A stretch of 62,503 nt of DNA from Mucilaginibacter sp. (GCA_031292485.1 JARLHA010000067.1:1-62503), one strand, 5' to 3'; counted from the stretch's first letter, positions 47,712-57,275 are shown. Translations and numbers: made by a program. Notes: generated from the sequence alone by a model not told the origin.

Positions 47712-48617
47712 CCCACCCTCATCGTCACTGCCGGCCCAACTGCTTCGGGGAAAACCGCGGCGGCTATTGAACTGGCAAATCATTATAAAACGGTGATCGT
47801 ATCTGCCGATTCAAGGCAGTTCTATAAGGAAATGTCCATTGGCACTGCAAAACCAACAGAGGATGAACTTGCCGCCGCCAAACATTATTTCATCAATTCA
47901 CACTCCATCACTGATCCTTTTTCTGCAGGTGACTATGAGAAGCAGGCGCTGAATTTACTGGATGAACTGTTTAAGGTTTATGACAAAGTTATCCTCGTAG
48001 GCGGCTCCGGCCTGTTTATAAAGGCAGTGTGCGAAGGTTTTGATGAATTCCCGGATGTGGCCCCCGGCGTCAGAGAAAAACTAAACACGGAGCTTGATAA
48101 ACAAGGACTATCATTTTTACAGGAAAAGCTAAAACTTGCCGACCCTGAATACTATAACCAGGTCGACCTAAACAACCCGCAACGCGTCATCAGGGCATTG
48201 GAGGTTTTTGAAAGTACCGGCCAGGCTTATTCATCATTCAGGAGCACAAAGATCAATAAACGGCCGTTCCGATCGATAAAGTTTGGTTTAACCCTGCCAA
48301 AGGAAGTACTATACCAGCGCATTAACCATAGGGTTGATGAAATGGTAAAGCAAGGCCTGGTAGAAGAAGTAAGATCATTATTGCCATACCGCAATATAAA
48401 TGCCCTCAACACGGTTGGATACACCGAATTGTTTGATTATTTTGATGGAAAAACCAGCCTGGACGACGCAATTTTAGCGATCAAACAAAACACCCGCCGC
48501 TTTGCCAAACGGCAACTAACCTGGTTTCGCAAGGACGCAGAGATCAACTGGCTGCAGGCTGATAAAAAAGAACTGATTACTGATATGATTTCCGTTGTAG
48601 ATTCTATCTTAGCATAA
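47697..48617 (+). CDS. miaA: tRNA dimethylallyltransferase
   Basis: The 306-residue protein has the P-loop 'VTAGPTASGKTAAAIELA', the 'VSADSRQFYKEMSIGTAKP' substrate motif, 'HYFINSHSITDPFSAGDYE' and 'LVGGSGLFIKAV'. 'NTVGYTELFDYFDG' and 'KQNTRRFAKRQLTWFRKD' lie in the C-terminal part. It transfers a dimethylallyl group to A37 of UNN-reading tRNAs. The N-terminal 'MNHEQP' is encoded by a repeat arm; the conserved strand begins at 'TLIVTAGPT'. The nitrilase gene follows 16 bp downstream, probably in the same transcript. Confidence 0.96.
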   Translation: MNHEQPTLIVTAGPTASGKTAAAIELANHYKTVIVSADSRQFYKEMSIGTAKPTEDELAAAKHYFINSHSITDPFSAGDYEKQALNLLDELFKVYDKVILVGGSGLFIKAVCEGFDEFPDVAPGVREKLNTELDKQGLSFLQEKLKLADPEYYNQVDLNNPQRVIRALEVFESTGQAYSSFRSTKINKRPFRSIKFGLTLPKEVLYQRINHRVDEMVKQGLVEEVRSLLPYRNINALNTVGYTELFDYFDGKTSLDDAILAIKQNTRRFAKRQLTWFRKDAEINWLQADKKELITDMISVVDSILA

Positions 48618-48633
48618 AGATAAATCCGTCAGC

Positions 48634-49446
48634 ATGGTAAATTTGAGTATTATACAATTCACGCCCGTTTGGGGCGACAAACCGCGCAACCTGTACCAAA
48701 TTACCACGCTGCTTAAAGATCTTAAGGCCGATATCATAGTATTACCCGAACTTTGTACCACCGGTTACTCATTTTTAAACAAAGAGGAAGCTTTGATTGA
48801 AGGCGAAGATGAAACGGGTGAAGGCGTAATGCTCCTCCGCAAACTGGCCATTGAAATGCAGGCGATGATCATCGCCGGTTTTGCAGAAAAAGATGATGAC
48901 AAAACATATAACTCAGCCTTAGTGGCCTTGCCCGACAACTCCTTCAAAATATATCGTAAGACACATCTTTTCTATAAAGAAAAATTTTGCTTCGAACCGG
49001 GCAATTCAGGTTTTTTTGTGATTGACCATCCGCTGGTGGATTGTAAAGTGGGGATAATGGTTTGCAACGACTGGCGTTACCCCGAAGCAGCAAGGAGCCT
49101 GGCGTTACATGGAGCCGATTTGATTGCCTGCCCGAGTAACCTGGTATCCAACTTATGGGGCGTCGGCATGCCTGCACGGGCTCTTGAAAATAAAGTATAT
49201 CTTGCGGTAACCAACCGCTGCGGTACTGAAAAGAGATTACTGGAAGACGGCAGCGAACAAGCCTTAACATTTAACGGAGGATCGGTAGTTTATGATTTTA
49301 ATGGCGCGCCATTGGTACAGGCCGGTAAAGAAGAAGATGCTGTGTTAACGGTACAAATTGATCCGCAATTAACACGCGATAAATCATTTAATGCTTATAA
49401 CAACCTTTTTGCCGACAGAAGACCCGGCATGTACTCCCTCGATTAA
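48634..49446 (+). CDS. Carbon-nitrogen hydrolase (nitrilase superfamily amidase)
   Basis: The 270-residue enzyme has the full catalytic triad: Glu in 'IVLPELCTTGY', Lys in 'YRKTHLFYKE', and Cys in 'GIMVCNDWRYPEAARSLAL'. 'ARALENKVYLAVTNRCG' is the conserved strand after it. It should hydrolyse an amide; candidates by family include omega-amidase-like and N-carbamoyl hydrolase-like members, and I cannot choose. It sits 16 bp after miaA and 21 bp before the permease gene, suggesting one unit that links amide hydrolysis with amino-acid uptake. Confidence 0.88.
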   Translation: MVNLSIIQFTPVWGDKPRNLYQITTLLKDLKADIIVLPELCTTGYSFLNKEEALIEGEDETGEGVMLLRKLAIEMQAMIIAGFAEKDDDKTYNSALVALPDNSFKIYRKTHLFYKEKFCFEPGNSGFFVIDHPLVDCKVGIMVCNDWRYPEAARSLALHGADLIACPSNLVSNLWGVGMPARALENKVYLAVTNRCGTEKRLLEDGSEQALTFNGGSVVYDFNGAPLVQAGKEEDAVLTVQIDPQLTRDKSFNAYNNLFADRRPGMYSLD

Positions 49447-49467
49447 AATCAACCCCAAACCCAAGCA

Positions 49468-50874
49468 ATGGAAGAAACCGAAACCGGCGACAAAAACGGG
49501 AAGTCAAATTTTATACGCGCCCTAAGCCTGCCAACCGGTATTTTACTGGTTGCCGGTATCATGATCGGCTCTGGGGCATTTAAAAAAATTGTGCCCATGG
49601 CACAAACGTTACATAGTGGGGAATATATTTTATTAGCGTGGGTAATTGCCGGAGTTATTACGATGTTCGGCGCTTTTACCTATGCGGGCCTGGCAACGAT
49701 GACTACGGAAACGGGGGGTGTTTATGAATATTTTCGGCTCATCTACGGCGATTTTATTGCATTTATTTTTGGCTGGTCGGCTTTTACCATTATTGGCAGC
49801 GGCGCCATTGCCGCGCTGTCATTTGTATTTGCGCAATCTTTTAATACTTTGGTACATTTACCCGATCCTTTCAGTTCGCTCAGGGATCTCGGCATCGGCC
49901 ATTCCGTTTTTCCTTTTGTTGATTCGGGGATCAAATTGCTTGGAGCGCTCGCTATCGTATTTTTAACCTGGTTTAACATCAGAGGAATAAAAAACGGCGG
50001 GGCGTTAAATAACATCGTTACATCAGCAAAGATCCTGGGGATTTTACTACTGATCATTGGCGGGCTGTTTTTTTCAGGACACCCGGTTGTAAATGCCGAA
50101 ACAAAAATCGCATCGGATCATCCCCAGGGCTTATCCCTTGTAAGTGCATTGTTTGGCGCTATGCTAAGCGCCTTATGGGCTTATGACGGGTGGGCAAATG
50201 TTACCTACATTACCGGTGAAATAAAAAACCCGACACGCAATGTCCCTTTGGCTATAATCGGGGGCGTTGGCATCGCCATGACGTTATATATCCTGCTTAA
50301 TTACGCTTACATGCAGGTAATGCCTTTAGCTCAACTGGCGCAATTAGGTCCCAACAGAATAGCTGCGGCTGAAGTAGCCGGCGCGCTGATGGGTAAATCG
50401 GGGTCAGCTATTATTGCGCTTCTGATTGTAGTTTGCACTTTTGGCGCATTAAATGGTTGTATTATCTCCTATCCGCGTATTTACTTCCGGATGGCACAGG
50501 AAAAGGTTTTTTTTAAAAAAGCGGGCAACATACATCCGGCGTTCCGTACACCGCACGTGGCGCTCATTTACTCGGCAATATGGAGTTGTATCCTGCTGGT
50601 CAGCGGCACTTTCGACCAGATTACCAACCTGATCATCTTTGCTTCTTTTGCATTTTTTGCCCTTGGAGCATATGGTGTGGTGCGGATGAAAATGAAAGGT
50701 GTGATCAAATCTAAGGTGATCGGTTACCCGGTAATTCCTTTTATTATCATCCTTTTTTGTATCGTACTGGTCATCAATACGATCATTACACAGCCCGCAG
50801 CTTCTGCAATAGGTTTATTCCTTATATTAAGCGGAACGCCATTTTATTTTTATTTTAAACAAAAAAAACAGTAA
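49468..50874 (+). CDS. APC-family amino-acid permease
   Basis: The 468-residue protein has about 12 membrane helices. The first has the APC unwound motif 'AGIMIGSGAFKKI' (G-S-G binding backbone for the substrate amino group), and helix 6 shows 'ALWAYDGWANVTYITGEIK'. Unlike other permeases it has no large soluble domain. It follows the nitrilase gene closely, which might supply or use the same metabolite. The substrate is unknown. Confidence 0.9.
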   Translation: MEETETGDKNGKSNFIRALSLPTGILLVAGIMIGSGAFKKIVPMAQTLHSGEYILLAWVIAGVITMFGAFTYAGLATMTTETGGVYEYFRLIYGDFIAFIFGWSAFTIIGSGAIAALSFVFAQSFNTLVHLPDPFSSLRDLGIGHSVFPFVDSGIKLLGALAIVFLTWFNIRGIKNGGALNNIVTSAKILGILLLIIGGLFFSGHPVVNAETKIASDHPQGLSLVSALFGAMLSALWAYDGWANVTYITGEIKNPTRNVPLAIIGGVGIAMTLYILLNYAYMQVMPLAQLAQLGPNRIAAAEVAGALMGKSGSAIIALLIVVCTFGALNGCIISYPRIYFRMAQEKVFFKKAGNIHPAFRTPHVALIYSAIWSCILLVSGTFDQITNLIIFASFAFFALGAYGVVRMKMKGVIKSKVIGYPVIPFIIILFCIVLVINTIITQPAASAIGLFLILSGTPFYFYFKQKKQ

Positions 50875-51135
50875 CCCCATTTTTAAAAAAAACGCTCAAA
50901 AAGGAGGCTACACTGTAGCCCATAAATGTATTTTTCTGTCGTTCTATAAGCATGTAACTCCTCCGCAATAAAATCAACCGGGTGGTGAAGCATTTTCCGG
51001 TACCATAGGCGCCACCTGTTTATAGAAAAATCCTTAAAAACAAAGGCTCCATGGGAGCCTCCTATTAATGCGTTACGAAAACTTTATGAATTATATAAAC
51101 AGCTCATATCCGCTTATAAGTTTCAAAGAGCCTGT
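50875..51135. other. Structured intergenic region between permease and rfbA
   Basis: Several pairing elements lie here: GGCTAC/GTAGCC (50911-50930), AGGCTCC/GGAGCCT (51041-51060) and a long-range GGAGGCT/AGCCTCC pair that would close the whole region. On the minus strand an open frame runs from 51083 to 50883 with no good start codon (the first ATG is at 50993, leaving 36 codons). It may be a structured RNA or a decayed gene. See the separate finding. Confidence 0.4.
51035..51064 (-). terminator. Intrinsic terminator of the rfb operon
   Basis: On the minus strand AGGCTCC-CAT-GGAGCCT is followed by TTGTTTTT, 72 bp after the rfbA stop. The 7-bp stem is GC-rich and perfect. Confidence 0.8.
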
Positions 51136-51996
51136 TTAATCCAACAACGACTGCAAATAAGTTCCGTAACCGCTTTTTAAATATTTATTAACCAAAACCT
51201 TTAGCTGTTCGTCATTGATAAATCCGCGGCGGTACGCTACTTCTTCAATGCAGCCTATTTTTGTAGCCTGCCTTTTTTCAATAACCCTTACATATTCGGT
51301 CGCGTCGCTCAATGAGTCAAATGTTCCGGTATCCAGCCAAGCCGTCCCCCTGTCCATCACCCCTACATGCAGGTCGCCCTGTTCAAGGTAATGCTTATTA
51401 ACGTCGGTAATTTCATATTCCCCCCGTGGCGAAGGTTTAAGTTCTTTGGCTATTTTAATCACCTGGTTATCATAAAAATACAGGCCGGGTACAGCATATT
51501 TTGATTTGGGGTGAACTGGCTTTTCTTCTATTGAAAGTGCCGTAAAATGCTCATCAAATTCCACCACGCCATAACGTTCAGGGTCAGCAACGGGGTAGGC
51601 GAAAATAGCCGCGCCGTCAACATTATTAAAACTCCTTATCAAATTACTGAAACCAGTACCGTAAAATATATTATCGCCTAATATTAAGGCAACTTTATCA
51701 TTCCCTATAAATTTTTCGCCAATAACAAAAGCCTGCGCAAGTCCATTTGGCTTTTCCTGAATAGCATATTCAAAAGTACAGCCTAATTCACTGCCATCGC
51801 CAAGCAGGCGTTTAAAGCTCTCATTGTCCTCGGGAGTAGTAATAATCAAAACTTCCCTGATATCTGCCAGCATCAAAACTGATAAAGGATAATAGATCAT
51901 CGGCTTATCATAAATTGGCATCAGTTGTTTGCTGATGGCCCTGGTTATTGGATAAAGCCTGGTGCCCGATCCGCCTGCTAAAATAATTCCTTTCAT
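51136..51996 (-). CDS. rfbA: Glucose-1-phosphate thymidylyltransferase
   Basis: The start at 51996 (MKGIILAGGSGTRLYP) is chosen over an ATG-like upstream start at 52053, which overlaps rfbD. The 286-residue enzyme has the signature 'GIILAGGSGTRLYPITRAIS' and 'KQLMPIYDKPMIYYPLSVLM', 'LILGDNIFYGTGF' (metal Asp), 'GVVEFDEHFTALSIEEKP' and 'RGTAWLDTGTFDSL'. It makes dTDP-glucose, the first step to dTDP-L-rhamnose. It is the last gene of the fcl-rfbBCDA unit, 8 bp after rfbD. Confidence 0.97.
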   Translation of the reverse strand: MKGIILAGGSGTRLYPITRAISKQLMPIYDKPMIYYPLSVLMLADIREVLIITTPEDNESFKRLLGDGSELGCTFEYAIQEKPNGLAQAFVIGEKFIGNDKVALILGDNIFYGTGFSNLIRSFNNVDGAAIFAYPVADPERYGVVEFDEHFTALSIEEKPVHPKSKYAVPGLYFYDNQVIKIAKELKPSPRGEYEITDVNKHYLEQGDLHVGVMDRGTAWLDTGTFDSLSDATEYVRVIEKRQATKIGCIEEVAYRRGFINDEQLKVLVNKYLKSGYGTYLQSLLD

Positions 51997-52004
51997 ATAG
52001 TAGT

Positions 52005-52865
52005 TTATTTGTTTTTTAATCTGCCAATACAAATTGACAAGCTGTCCCTCCAATAAGGAATTTCCATATGGAAAGTTTGTTTTATTTTACTTTTATCCAT
52101 TACCGAATAAGCCGGCCTTGTTGCCTTTGTGATATACTCTGACGTTTTAATAGGCAGCGTTTTTACTTTGGTGCCCGAAAGGTCAAAAATTGCCTTCGTA
52201 AAATCATACCATGACGCCACTCCTTCGTTGCTGTAATGATAAGTTCCATATTCATGGCTGTTTATGCTTATGATATGCATAATACAAGCGGCAAGATCCA
52301 TCCCGTAAGTTGGAGTGCCGGTTTGGTCGGCAATGATCTTTAATTCGTCTCTTTCTGCACCAAGTTTTAACATGGTTTTTACAAAGTTGTTACCATATTC
52401 TGAGTAAAGCCAGCCGGTGCGGATGATGAAATATTTATCCAGTACCGCTTTAACAGCCATTTCACCTTCCAGTTTGGTTTCTCCATAAACACTAATAGGT
52501 TCGGCTATATCGTCTTCATTCCGCGGTGTTGGTTGATCGCCTTTGAAAACAAAGTCTGTTGAAATATGAATGAGCGCCGAGCCGTTTAAAGCACAATGCC
52601 TGCTTATGTTCTCCACGCCTGTTTTATTGATCTTTAAAGCTATTTCCCACTCATCTTCGGCCTTGTCAACAGCGGTATAAGCCGCGCAATTGATGCTAAA
52701 GGAAGGTTTATAAGTATCAAATACCTTTGCCAAAGCATCATTATCAAGGATATTTGCCTCAGCTTCGGGCGGGAAATAAACAGATGATATCTCATTTTTT
52801 TCGGTAAAGTCTTTTAAACACTGCCCTAATTGACCAGATGCACCAAAAACAACAATATTATTCAT
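52005..52865 (-). CDS. rfbD: dTDP-4-dehydrorhamnose reductase
   Basis: The 286-residue SDR protein starts with the Rossmann motif 'NIVVFGASGQLGQCL'. 'NCAAYTAVDKAEDEWE', 'ISTDFVFKGDQ' and the catalytic Tyr in 'SVYGETKLEGE' follow, then 'FIIRTGWLYSEYGNNFV'. It reduces dTDP-4-keto-L-rhamnose to dTDP-L-rhamnose with NADPH. It lies between rfbC (95 bp upstream) and rfbA (8 bp downstream) in one transcription unit. Confidence 0.96.
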   Translation of the reverse strand: MNNIVVFGASGQLGQCLKDFTEKNEISSVYFPPEAEANILDNDALAKVFDTYKPSFSINCAAYTAVDKAEDEWEIALKINKTGVENISRHCALNGSALIHISTDFVFKGDQPTPRNEDDIAEPISVYGETKLEGEMAVKAVLDKYFIIRTGWLYSEYGNNFVKTMLKLGAERDELKIIADQTGTPTYGMDLAACIMHIISINSHEYGTYHYSNEGVASWYDFTKAIFDLSGTKVKTLPIKTSEYITKATRPAYSVMDKSKIKQTFHMEIPYWRDSLSICIGRLKNK

Positions 52866-52960
52866 TATACAAGATTTTTAGAGTAATTGCACCCGGCAGG
52901 TTATGGTCTGCTGGCAAATGGCAAATTTGATTCAATATAAAATTAGTAACAAATGACTAT

Positions 52961-53515
52961 TTAAAATCCAAAATCAGGTGCATCTTTTAAAAATGGCAGT
53001 TCCTTATCTTTATCAGAAACCAATAATTCATTTAATGGCAGTCCCCAATTAATATCCAGTTCAGTATCGGCATAATGAACCCCGCCTTCCGATGCTTTAT
53101 TATAATAATTATCGCACTTATACTGAAAAACAGCTATATCACTCAGCACAATAAATCCATGTCCAAAGCCGCGTGGTATAAAGAATTGCCTGTTATTCTC
53201 TTCTGATAGTTCTATTGAAAACGTTTGTCCGAATGTAGGGGATTTTTTTCGCAGATCTACAGCGATATCCAATACTGCCCCCCTGGTAACCCGCACCAGC
53301 TTGGATTGAGCATTTTCTCCTTTCTGAAAATGAAGCCCTCTTAAAACGCCTCTCGTTGAAAAAGACTGATTATCCTGTACAAAAGTGATCTCGGAGCCAA
53401 TGCCCTCATTAAACGTTTTCGCATTATATGATTCAAAAAAATAGCCCCGACCATCGTTAAAAATACGCGGCTCAATAATAAAGCACCCTTCAAGTGTAGT
53501 AGGTATAAATGTCAT
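52961..53515 (-). CDS. rfbC: dTDP-4-dehydrorhamnose 3,5-epimerase
   Basis: The 184-residue cupin enzyme contains 'GCFIIEPRIFNDGRGYFFES', 'FVQDNQSFSTRGVLRGLHFQ' (catalytic His in GLH), 'GAVLDIAVDLRKKSPTFG' and 'FFIPRGFGHGFIVLSD'. The 'EGGVHYADTELDINWG' end is typical. It epimerises C3 and C5 of the 4-keto sugar. It follows rfbB by 15 bp. Confidence 0.97.
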   Translation of the reverse strand: MTFIPTTLEGCFIIEPRIFNDGRGYFFESYNAKTFNEGIGSEITFVQDNQSFSTRGVLRGLHFQKGENAQSKLVRVTRGAVLDIAVDLRKKSPTFGQTFSIELSEENNRQFFIPRGFGHGFIVLSDIAVFQYKCDNYYNKASEGGVHYADTELDINWGLPLNELLVSDKDKELPFLKDAPDFGF

Positions 53516-53530
53516 TTCAGGAGTAAATGG

Positions 53531-54583
53531 TTATCGGTTTTCGTACTGATGATCATAATAGCTGGCATAGGCGCCACTTGTTACATTATTTAGCCAGGTT
53601 TTGTTATTTAGAAACCAGTCTATCGTTTCTGAGAGGCCTTCTTCAAAGGTTACTGAAGGCTTCCATCCCAATTCCTTGTTTATCTTACCGGCGTCAATGG
53701 CGTATCTTCTGTCGTGTCCCGGCCTGTCTTTAACATAAGTGATCAGTTGCTGGCTGGTGCCAGGCTCCCGGCCGAGCTTTTCATCCATTTGTTTGCATAG
53801 TAGCATCACCAGGTCAATGTTTTTCCACTCGTTAAAACCGCCGATATTATACGTATCGCCAATCTTACCTTCATGAAACAATAGATCGATTGCGATGGCG
53901 TGATCTTTTACATAAAGCCAGTCGCGGGTATATTTTCCGTCACCATAAACCGGTAACGGCTTGTTATTAATAATGTTGTTTATGCTTAACGGTATTAATT
54001 TTTCAGGAAAATGATTTGGACCGTAATTGTTGGAACAATTGGAGATAATGGTTTTTATACCATAAGTATCATAGTAAGCGCGTACAAAATGATCTGATGC
54101 GGCCTTGCTGGCACTATACGGTGAATGCGGATCATACCTCGTTTCTTCGGTAAACAAGCCCTCATCGCCCAATGCCCCATAAACTTCGTCGGTTGAAATG
54201 TGGTAGAATAAATGACCATTGTAATCACCCTTCCATTTTTCCTTGGCCACCTCAAGCAGGTTTACTGTCCCGATAACGTTGGTATAAACAAAATCCATCG
54301 GGCTTAATATCGACCTGTCGACATGCGATTCCGCCGCCAGGTGAACAATATCCGTTATTCCATACTTATCAAAAATAGCGCCGATTGTCTCTTTATCCTT
54401 AATGTCCGCTTTTTCAAAAACGTAATTTGGCAGGTCTTCAATATCTACCAGGTTCTCCAGATTACCTGCATAAGTAAGCGCATCAACATTAATTATTAAA
54501 TATTGGGGATATCGGTTTACGAAACGCCGTACAACGTGCGACCCGATAAATCCGGCACCACCGGTAATAATTATTTTTTTCAT
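53531..54583 (-). CDS. rfbB: dTDP-glucose 4,6-dehydratase
   Basis: The 350-residue extended SDR enzyme has 'ITGGAGFIGSHVVRRFV' (NAD site), 'VHLAAESHVDRSI', 'ISTDEVYGALGDEG', the catalytic Tyr in 'SPYSASKAASDHFVRAYY' and 'TNCSNNYGPNHFPEKLIP'-like 'SNCSNNYGPNHFPEKL'. It makes dTDP-4-keto-6-deoxyglucose. fcl lies 40 bp upstream in the same unit. 'DRPGHDRRYAIDAGKI' is the conserved C-terminal motif. Confidence 0.97.
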   Translation of the reverse strand: MKKIIITGGAGFIGSHVVRRFVNRYPQYLIINVDALTYAGNLENLVDIEDLPNYVFEKADIKDKETIGAIFDKYGITDIVHLAAESHVDRSILSPMDFVYTNVIGTVNLLEVAKEKWKGDYNGHLFYHISTDEVYGALGDEGLFTEETRYDPHSPYSASKAASDHFVRAYYDTYGIKTIISNCSNNYGPNHFPEKLIPLSINNIINNKPLPVYGDGKYTRDWLYVKDHAIAIDLLFHEGKIGDTYNIGGFNEWKNIDLVMLLCKQMDEKLGREPGTSQQLITYVKDRPGHDRRYAIDAGKINKELGWKPSVTFEEGLSETIDWFLNNKTWLNNVTSGAYASYYDHQYENR

Positions 54584-54623
54584 TTATTTTTTAAATAGTT
54601 ATACATAGCCAGACCGATGTTGT

Positions 54624-55565
54624 TTAGCTTATTGCTATATTTTCTTTTGACAAAAAGTCCTGGTAAGCTAAAGCTATTCCTTCGTCAAGTCCAATTTTAT
54701 GGTGCCAGCCTTTATCGTGCAATTTACTCACATCCATCAGTTTACGCGGAGTTCCATCAGGCTTTGAGGCGTCAAAATTTATATCACCTCCATAACCAAT
54801 TATCTTTTTGATCAACAGGGCAAGGCCTTTTATAGTAATATCTTGTCCGGTACCGATATTTACCAGGCCGGACTCATCGTAATTTTGCATTAAATAGTAG
54901 CAAGCATCAGCCAGGTCATCAGCAAATAAAAATTCTCTTTTTGGCGATCCTGTTCCCCAAATAGTCACTGCGGGCGCATTTTTTTCCTTAGCTTCATGAA
55001 AACGCCTTATCAGCGCTGGCAGTACATGCGAATTTTGGGGATGGTAATTATCGTTATACCCATATAAATTGGTTGGCATTACCGAAATAAAATTACAACC
55101 ATACTGATCGCGATAAGCATCACACATTTTTATGCCGGCAATTTTAGCAATGGCATAGGGTTCGTTAGTGTGCTCAAGCGGCCCTGTAAGTAAATATTCC
55201 TCTTTAAGTGGCTGGGGCGCCAACTTCGGATAAATACAGCTCGATCCTAAAAACATCAGTTTTTTGACATTATGAAGGTGCGAATTATGAATAACGTTAT
55301 TTTGGATCTGTAAATTATCATATAAGAATTCGGCCCTGTAAGTGTTATTAGCCATAATTCCGCCTACCTTGGCAGCAGCTAAAAAAACATAATCGGGTTT
55401 TTCAAGCTCAAAAAAATCAGCTACCTGACGCTGGTCACGTAAATCAAGGTTTGCCGAAGTCCTGGTAATAAAGTTGTTAAAACCCTCACTTTCAAGTTTT
55501 CGATGAATAGCTGACCCCACCATTCCGCGGTGTCCTGCTATATAAATCCTGGCCGATCTATCCAT
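54624..55565 (-). CDS. fcl: GDP-L-fucose synthase
   Basis: The 313-residue SDR enzyme has 'IAGHRGMVGSAIHRKL' (NADP site), 'AAKVGGIMANNTYRAEF', 'LGSSCIYPKLAPQPLKE', the active Tyr in 'EPYAIAKIAGIKMCDAY' and 'PTNLYGYNDNYHPQNSHVLP'. It converts GDP-4-keto-6-deoxymannose to GDP-L-fucose. gmd, which makes its substrate, is not in the window. It is the first gene of the sugar unit: TATATTTG lies 18-25 bp upstream of the ATG, together with an AAGGAG Shine-Dalgarno-like sequence, unusual for this phylum. Confidence 0.95.
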   Translation of the reverse strand: MDRSARIYIAGHRGMVGSAIHRKLESEGFNNFITRTSANLDLRDQRQVADFFELEKPDYVFLAAAKVGGIMANNTYRAEFLYDNLQIQNNVIHNSHLHNVKKLMFLGSSCIYPKLAPQPLKEEYLLTGPLEHTNEPYAIAKIAGIKMCDAYRDQYGCNFISVMPTNLYGYNDNYHPQNSHVLPALIRRFHEAKEKNAPAVTIWGTGSPKREFLFADDLADACYYLMQNYDESGLVNIGTGQDITIKGLALLIKKIIGYGGDINFDASKPDGTPRKLMDVSKLHDKGWHHKIGLDEGIALAYQDFLSKENIAIS

Positions 55566-55582
55566 ATAACTCCTTTTTCAAA

Positions 55583-55590
55583 CAAATATA
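55583..55590 (-). promoter_or_regulatory. -7 box of the fcl-rfbBCDA unit
   Basis: On the minus strand this reads TATATTTG, an exact match 18 bp upstream of the fcl ATG; an AAGGAG sequence lies between them. Confidence 0.65.
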
Positions 55591-55902
55591 GCTTTTTAAA
55601 ATATCCCTCATTTAGAATATCTTCAATTTTAGTATTAGTTAAACAATTGCCCGGCCTTTGCCATTCCTGCGGAAAAAACGCCAGGGTATCAATTATTCAA
55701 ATATCGCAATCAAATATTTAGAAGCAAATATTATAAAAAAAACAGTTAAAAATTATCAAAATTCATACAATAACAGCGATATGTTAAAAAATATTCAATC
55801 ATAGTCAACCCCTTCCCTTTTGATTCTGCATTAATTTTCCGGAAAATTCTACTTATTAAAAGCTGGACGCGGCCGAAATAACAATAAATTGATTAAAAAG
55901 TC
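55591..55902. other. Divergent AT-rich intergenic region
   Basis: The gap between fcl and the antiporter gene carries only the two divergent promoters at its ends (55583-55590 minus, 55903-55910 plus). No hairpin or gene is recognised inside. Confidence 0.5.
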
Positions 55903-55910
55903 TATATTTG
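55903..55910 (+). promoter_or_regulatory. -7 box of the antiporter gene
   Basis: TATATTTG is an exact TAnnTTTG match, 31 bp before the ATG at 55942. Confidence 0.6.
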
Positions 55911-55941
55911 CTATTAATCCTATGTATTAAGTTCCAATAAT

Positions 55942-57219
55942 ATGGTCTCAAAACTAAGCTCTGATGAAGTCCTTCATTTCCTGATAATTTTTACTATTGT
56001 TTTAATTTTTGCCCGTATCCTTGGCGAATTATGCAGAAAATATAAACAGCCGGGTATTATTGGAGAAATACTGGCCGGGTTAATTTTAGGCCCAACCGTG
56101 TTGCAGCATTATGCCCCGGGTTTATTTAAAGCTATTTTCTTATCCGTCCCCAGAGCCTATGGCGCATTTGACGGACTTGCCAATATTGGAATTATTTTAT
56201 TGATGTTTGTCGCCGGTTTTGAAGTAGACCTGAAACAGATCCGCAGGGATGGCAAACAGGCTTTTTCAATTAGCATAACAGGCATTATTTTCCCCTTTAT
56301 AGTAGGCTTTATCGCTGCCTGGTTCTTTTATCATCGTATATTTTCTACTGGCGCCAATAACCAATTGATCACCGCATTGTTTTTTGGCACGGCATTATCC
56401 ATTACAGCCCTTTCGGTAATCACAAAAATACTGATGGACCTTGAAATATTACGGACGAAAATAGGCAACCTGGTGCTTACGTCAGCCATGATCGATGACT
56501 TTTTGGGCTGGGTATTATTTTCGATCATTATGCAAATGATGAATGCAGACAAGAAAGAGGGTTCTTTTATGCCTGTAATAATGGTTCTTTTATTCTCCAT
56601 ATTTATGGTCACCGTGGTACGCTGGCTCCTCAACAAACTACTTTCTGTAGCCCATAAAAACCTAAAGATAGGCAGAGTAATTACCTTAGCTATTTGCCTT
56701 TGCCTTATCAGTGCTATAATTACTGAATATTTAGGGGTACGGGCAGTTTTTGGCGCATTTTTGATGGGTGTTGCCATTGGCGATTCAGAATATTTTACAG
56801 ATCGGCATAAATTGATTTTACACCAGTTTACCGTGAATATTATCGCCCCCCTTTTCTTTGCTTCAATTGGACTACGGTTAGATTTCGTTGCCAATTTTAA
56901 CCTTGAGGTAGTTTTAGTGATCCTTGCGATTGCCTGTATTGCCAAATTGATTGGTGCCGGTATTGGCAGCCGTATAAGCGGGTTAAACCGGAATGAATCA
57001 ATAGCCGTAGCTTTTGGCATGAATGCCCGGGGGGCACAGGAAATAGTGCTGGGTTTATTAGCGCTGCAGGCTAAAATAATTGACAATAAGGTTTTTGAAG
57101 GCCTGGTGGTAATGACGGTGGCAACCGTTATTGTTTCGGGACCTGTTATGAAATATTACTTTATGAAAGAAGCATCTCTGCACCCGGAAATTTTGTTAGC
57201 TGCGGCTACAGCTGAATAA
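55942..57219 (+). CDS. CPA2-family cation:proton antiporter
   Basis: The 425-residue membrane protein has about 12-13 helices and the CPA2 core. 'KYKQPGIIGEILAGLILGPT' lies near the start, and 'TSAMIDDFLGWVLFS' holds the conserved ion-binding Asp-Asp of helix 5. 'RAVFGAFLMGVAIG' and 'GMNARGAQEIVLGLLAL' follow. Unlike KefB/KefC it has no TrkA-N regulatory domain, so it is likely a Na+(or K+)/H+ exchanger. It is a single-gene unit ended by a perfect 26-bp hairpin shared with cysN. Confidence 0.9.
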   Translation: MVSKLSSDEVLHFLIIFTIVLIFARILGELCRKYKQPGIIGEILAGLILGPTVLQHYAPGLFKAIFLSVPRAYGAFDGLANIGIILLMFVAGFEVDLKQIRRDGKQAFSISITGIIFPFIVGFIAAWFFYHRIFSTGANNQLITALFFGTALSITALSVITKILMDLEILRTKIGNLVLTSAMIDDFLGWVLFSIIMQMMNADKKEGSFMPVIMVLLFSIFMVTVVRWLLNKLLSVAHKNLKIGRVITLAICLCLISAIITEYLGVRAVFGAFLMGVAIGDSEYFTDRHKLILHQFTVNIIAPLFFASIGLRLDFVANFNLEVVLVILAIACIAKLIGAGIGSRISGLNRNESIAVAFGMNARGAQEIVLGLLALQAKIIDNKVFEGLVVMTVATVIVSGPVMKYYFMKEASLHPEILLAAATAE

Positions 57220-57275
57220 TGTCATCATTGGGAATAATGTAACCGTATATACGCTTTAAAAAATGCATTAAAGAC

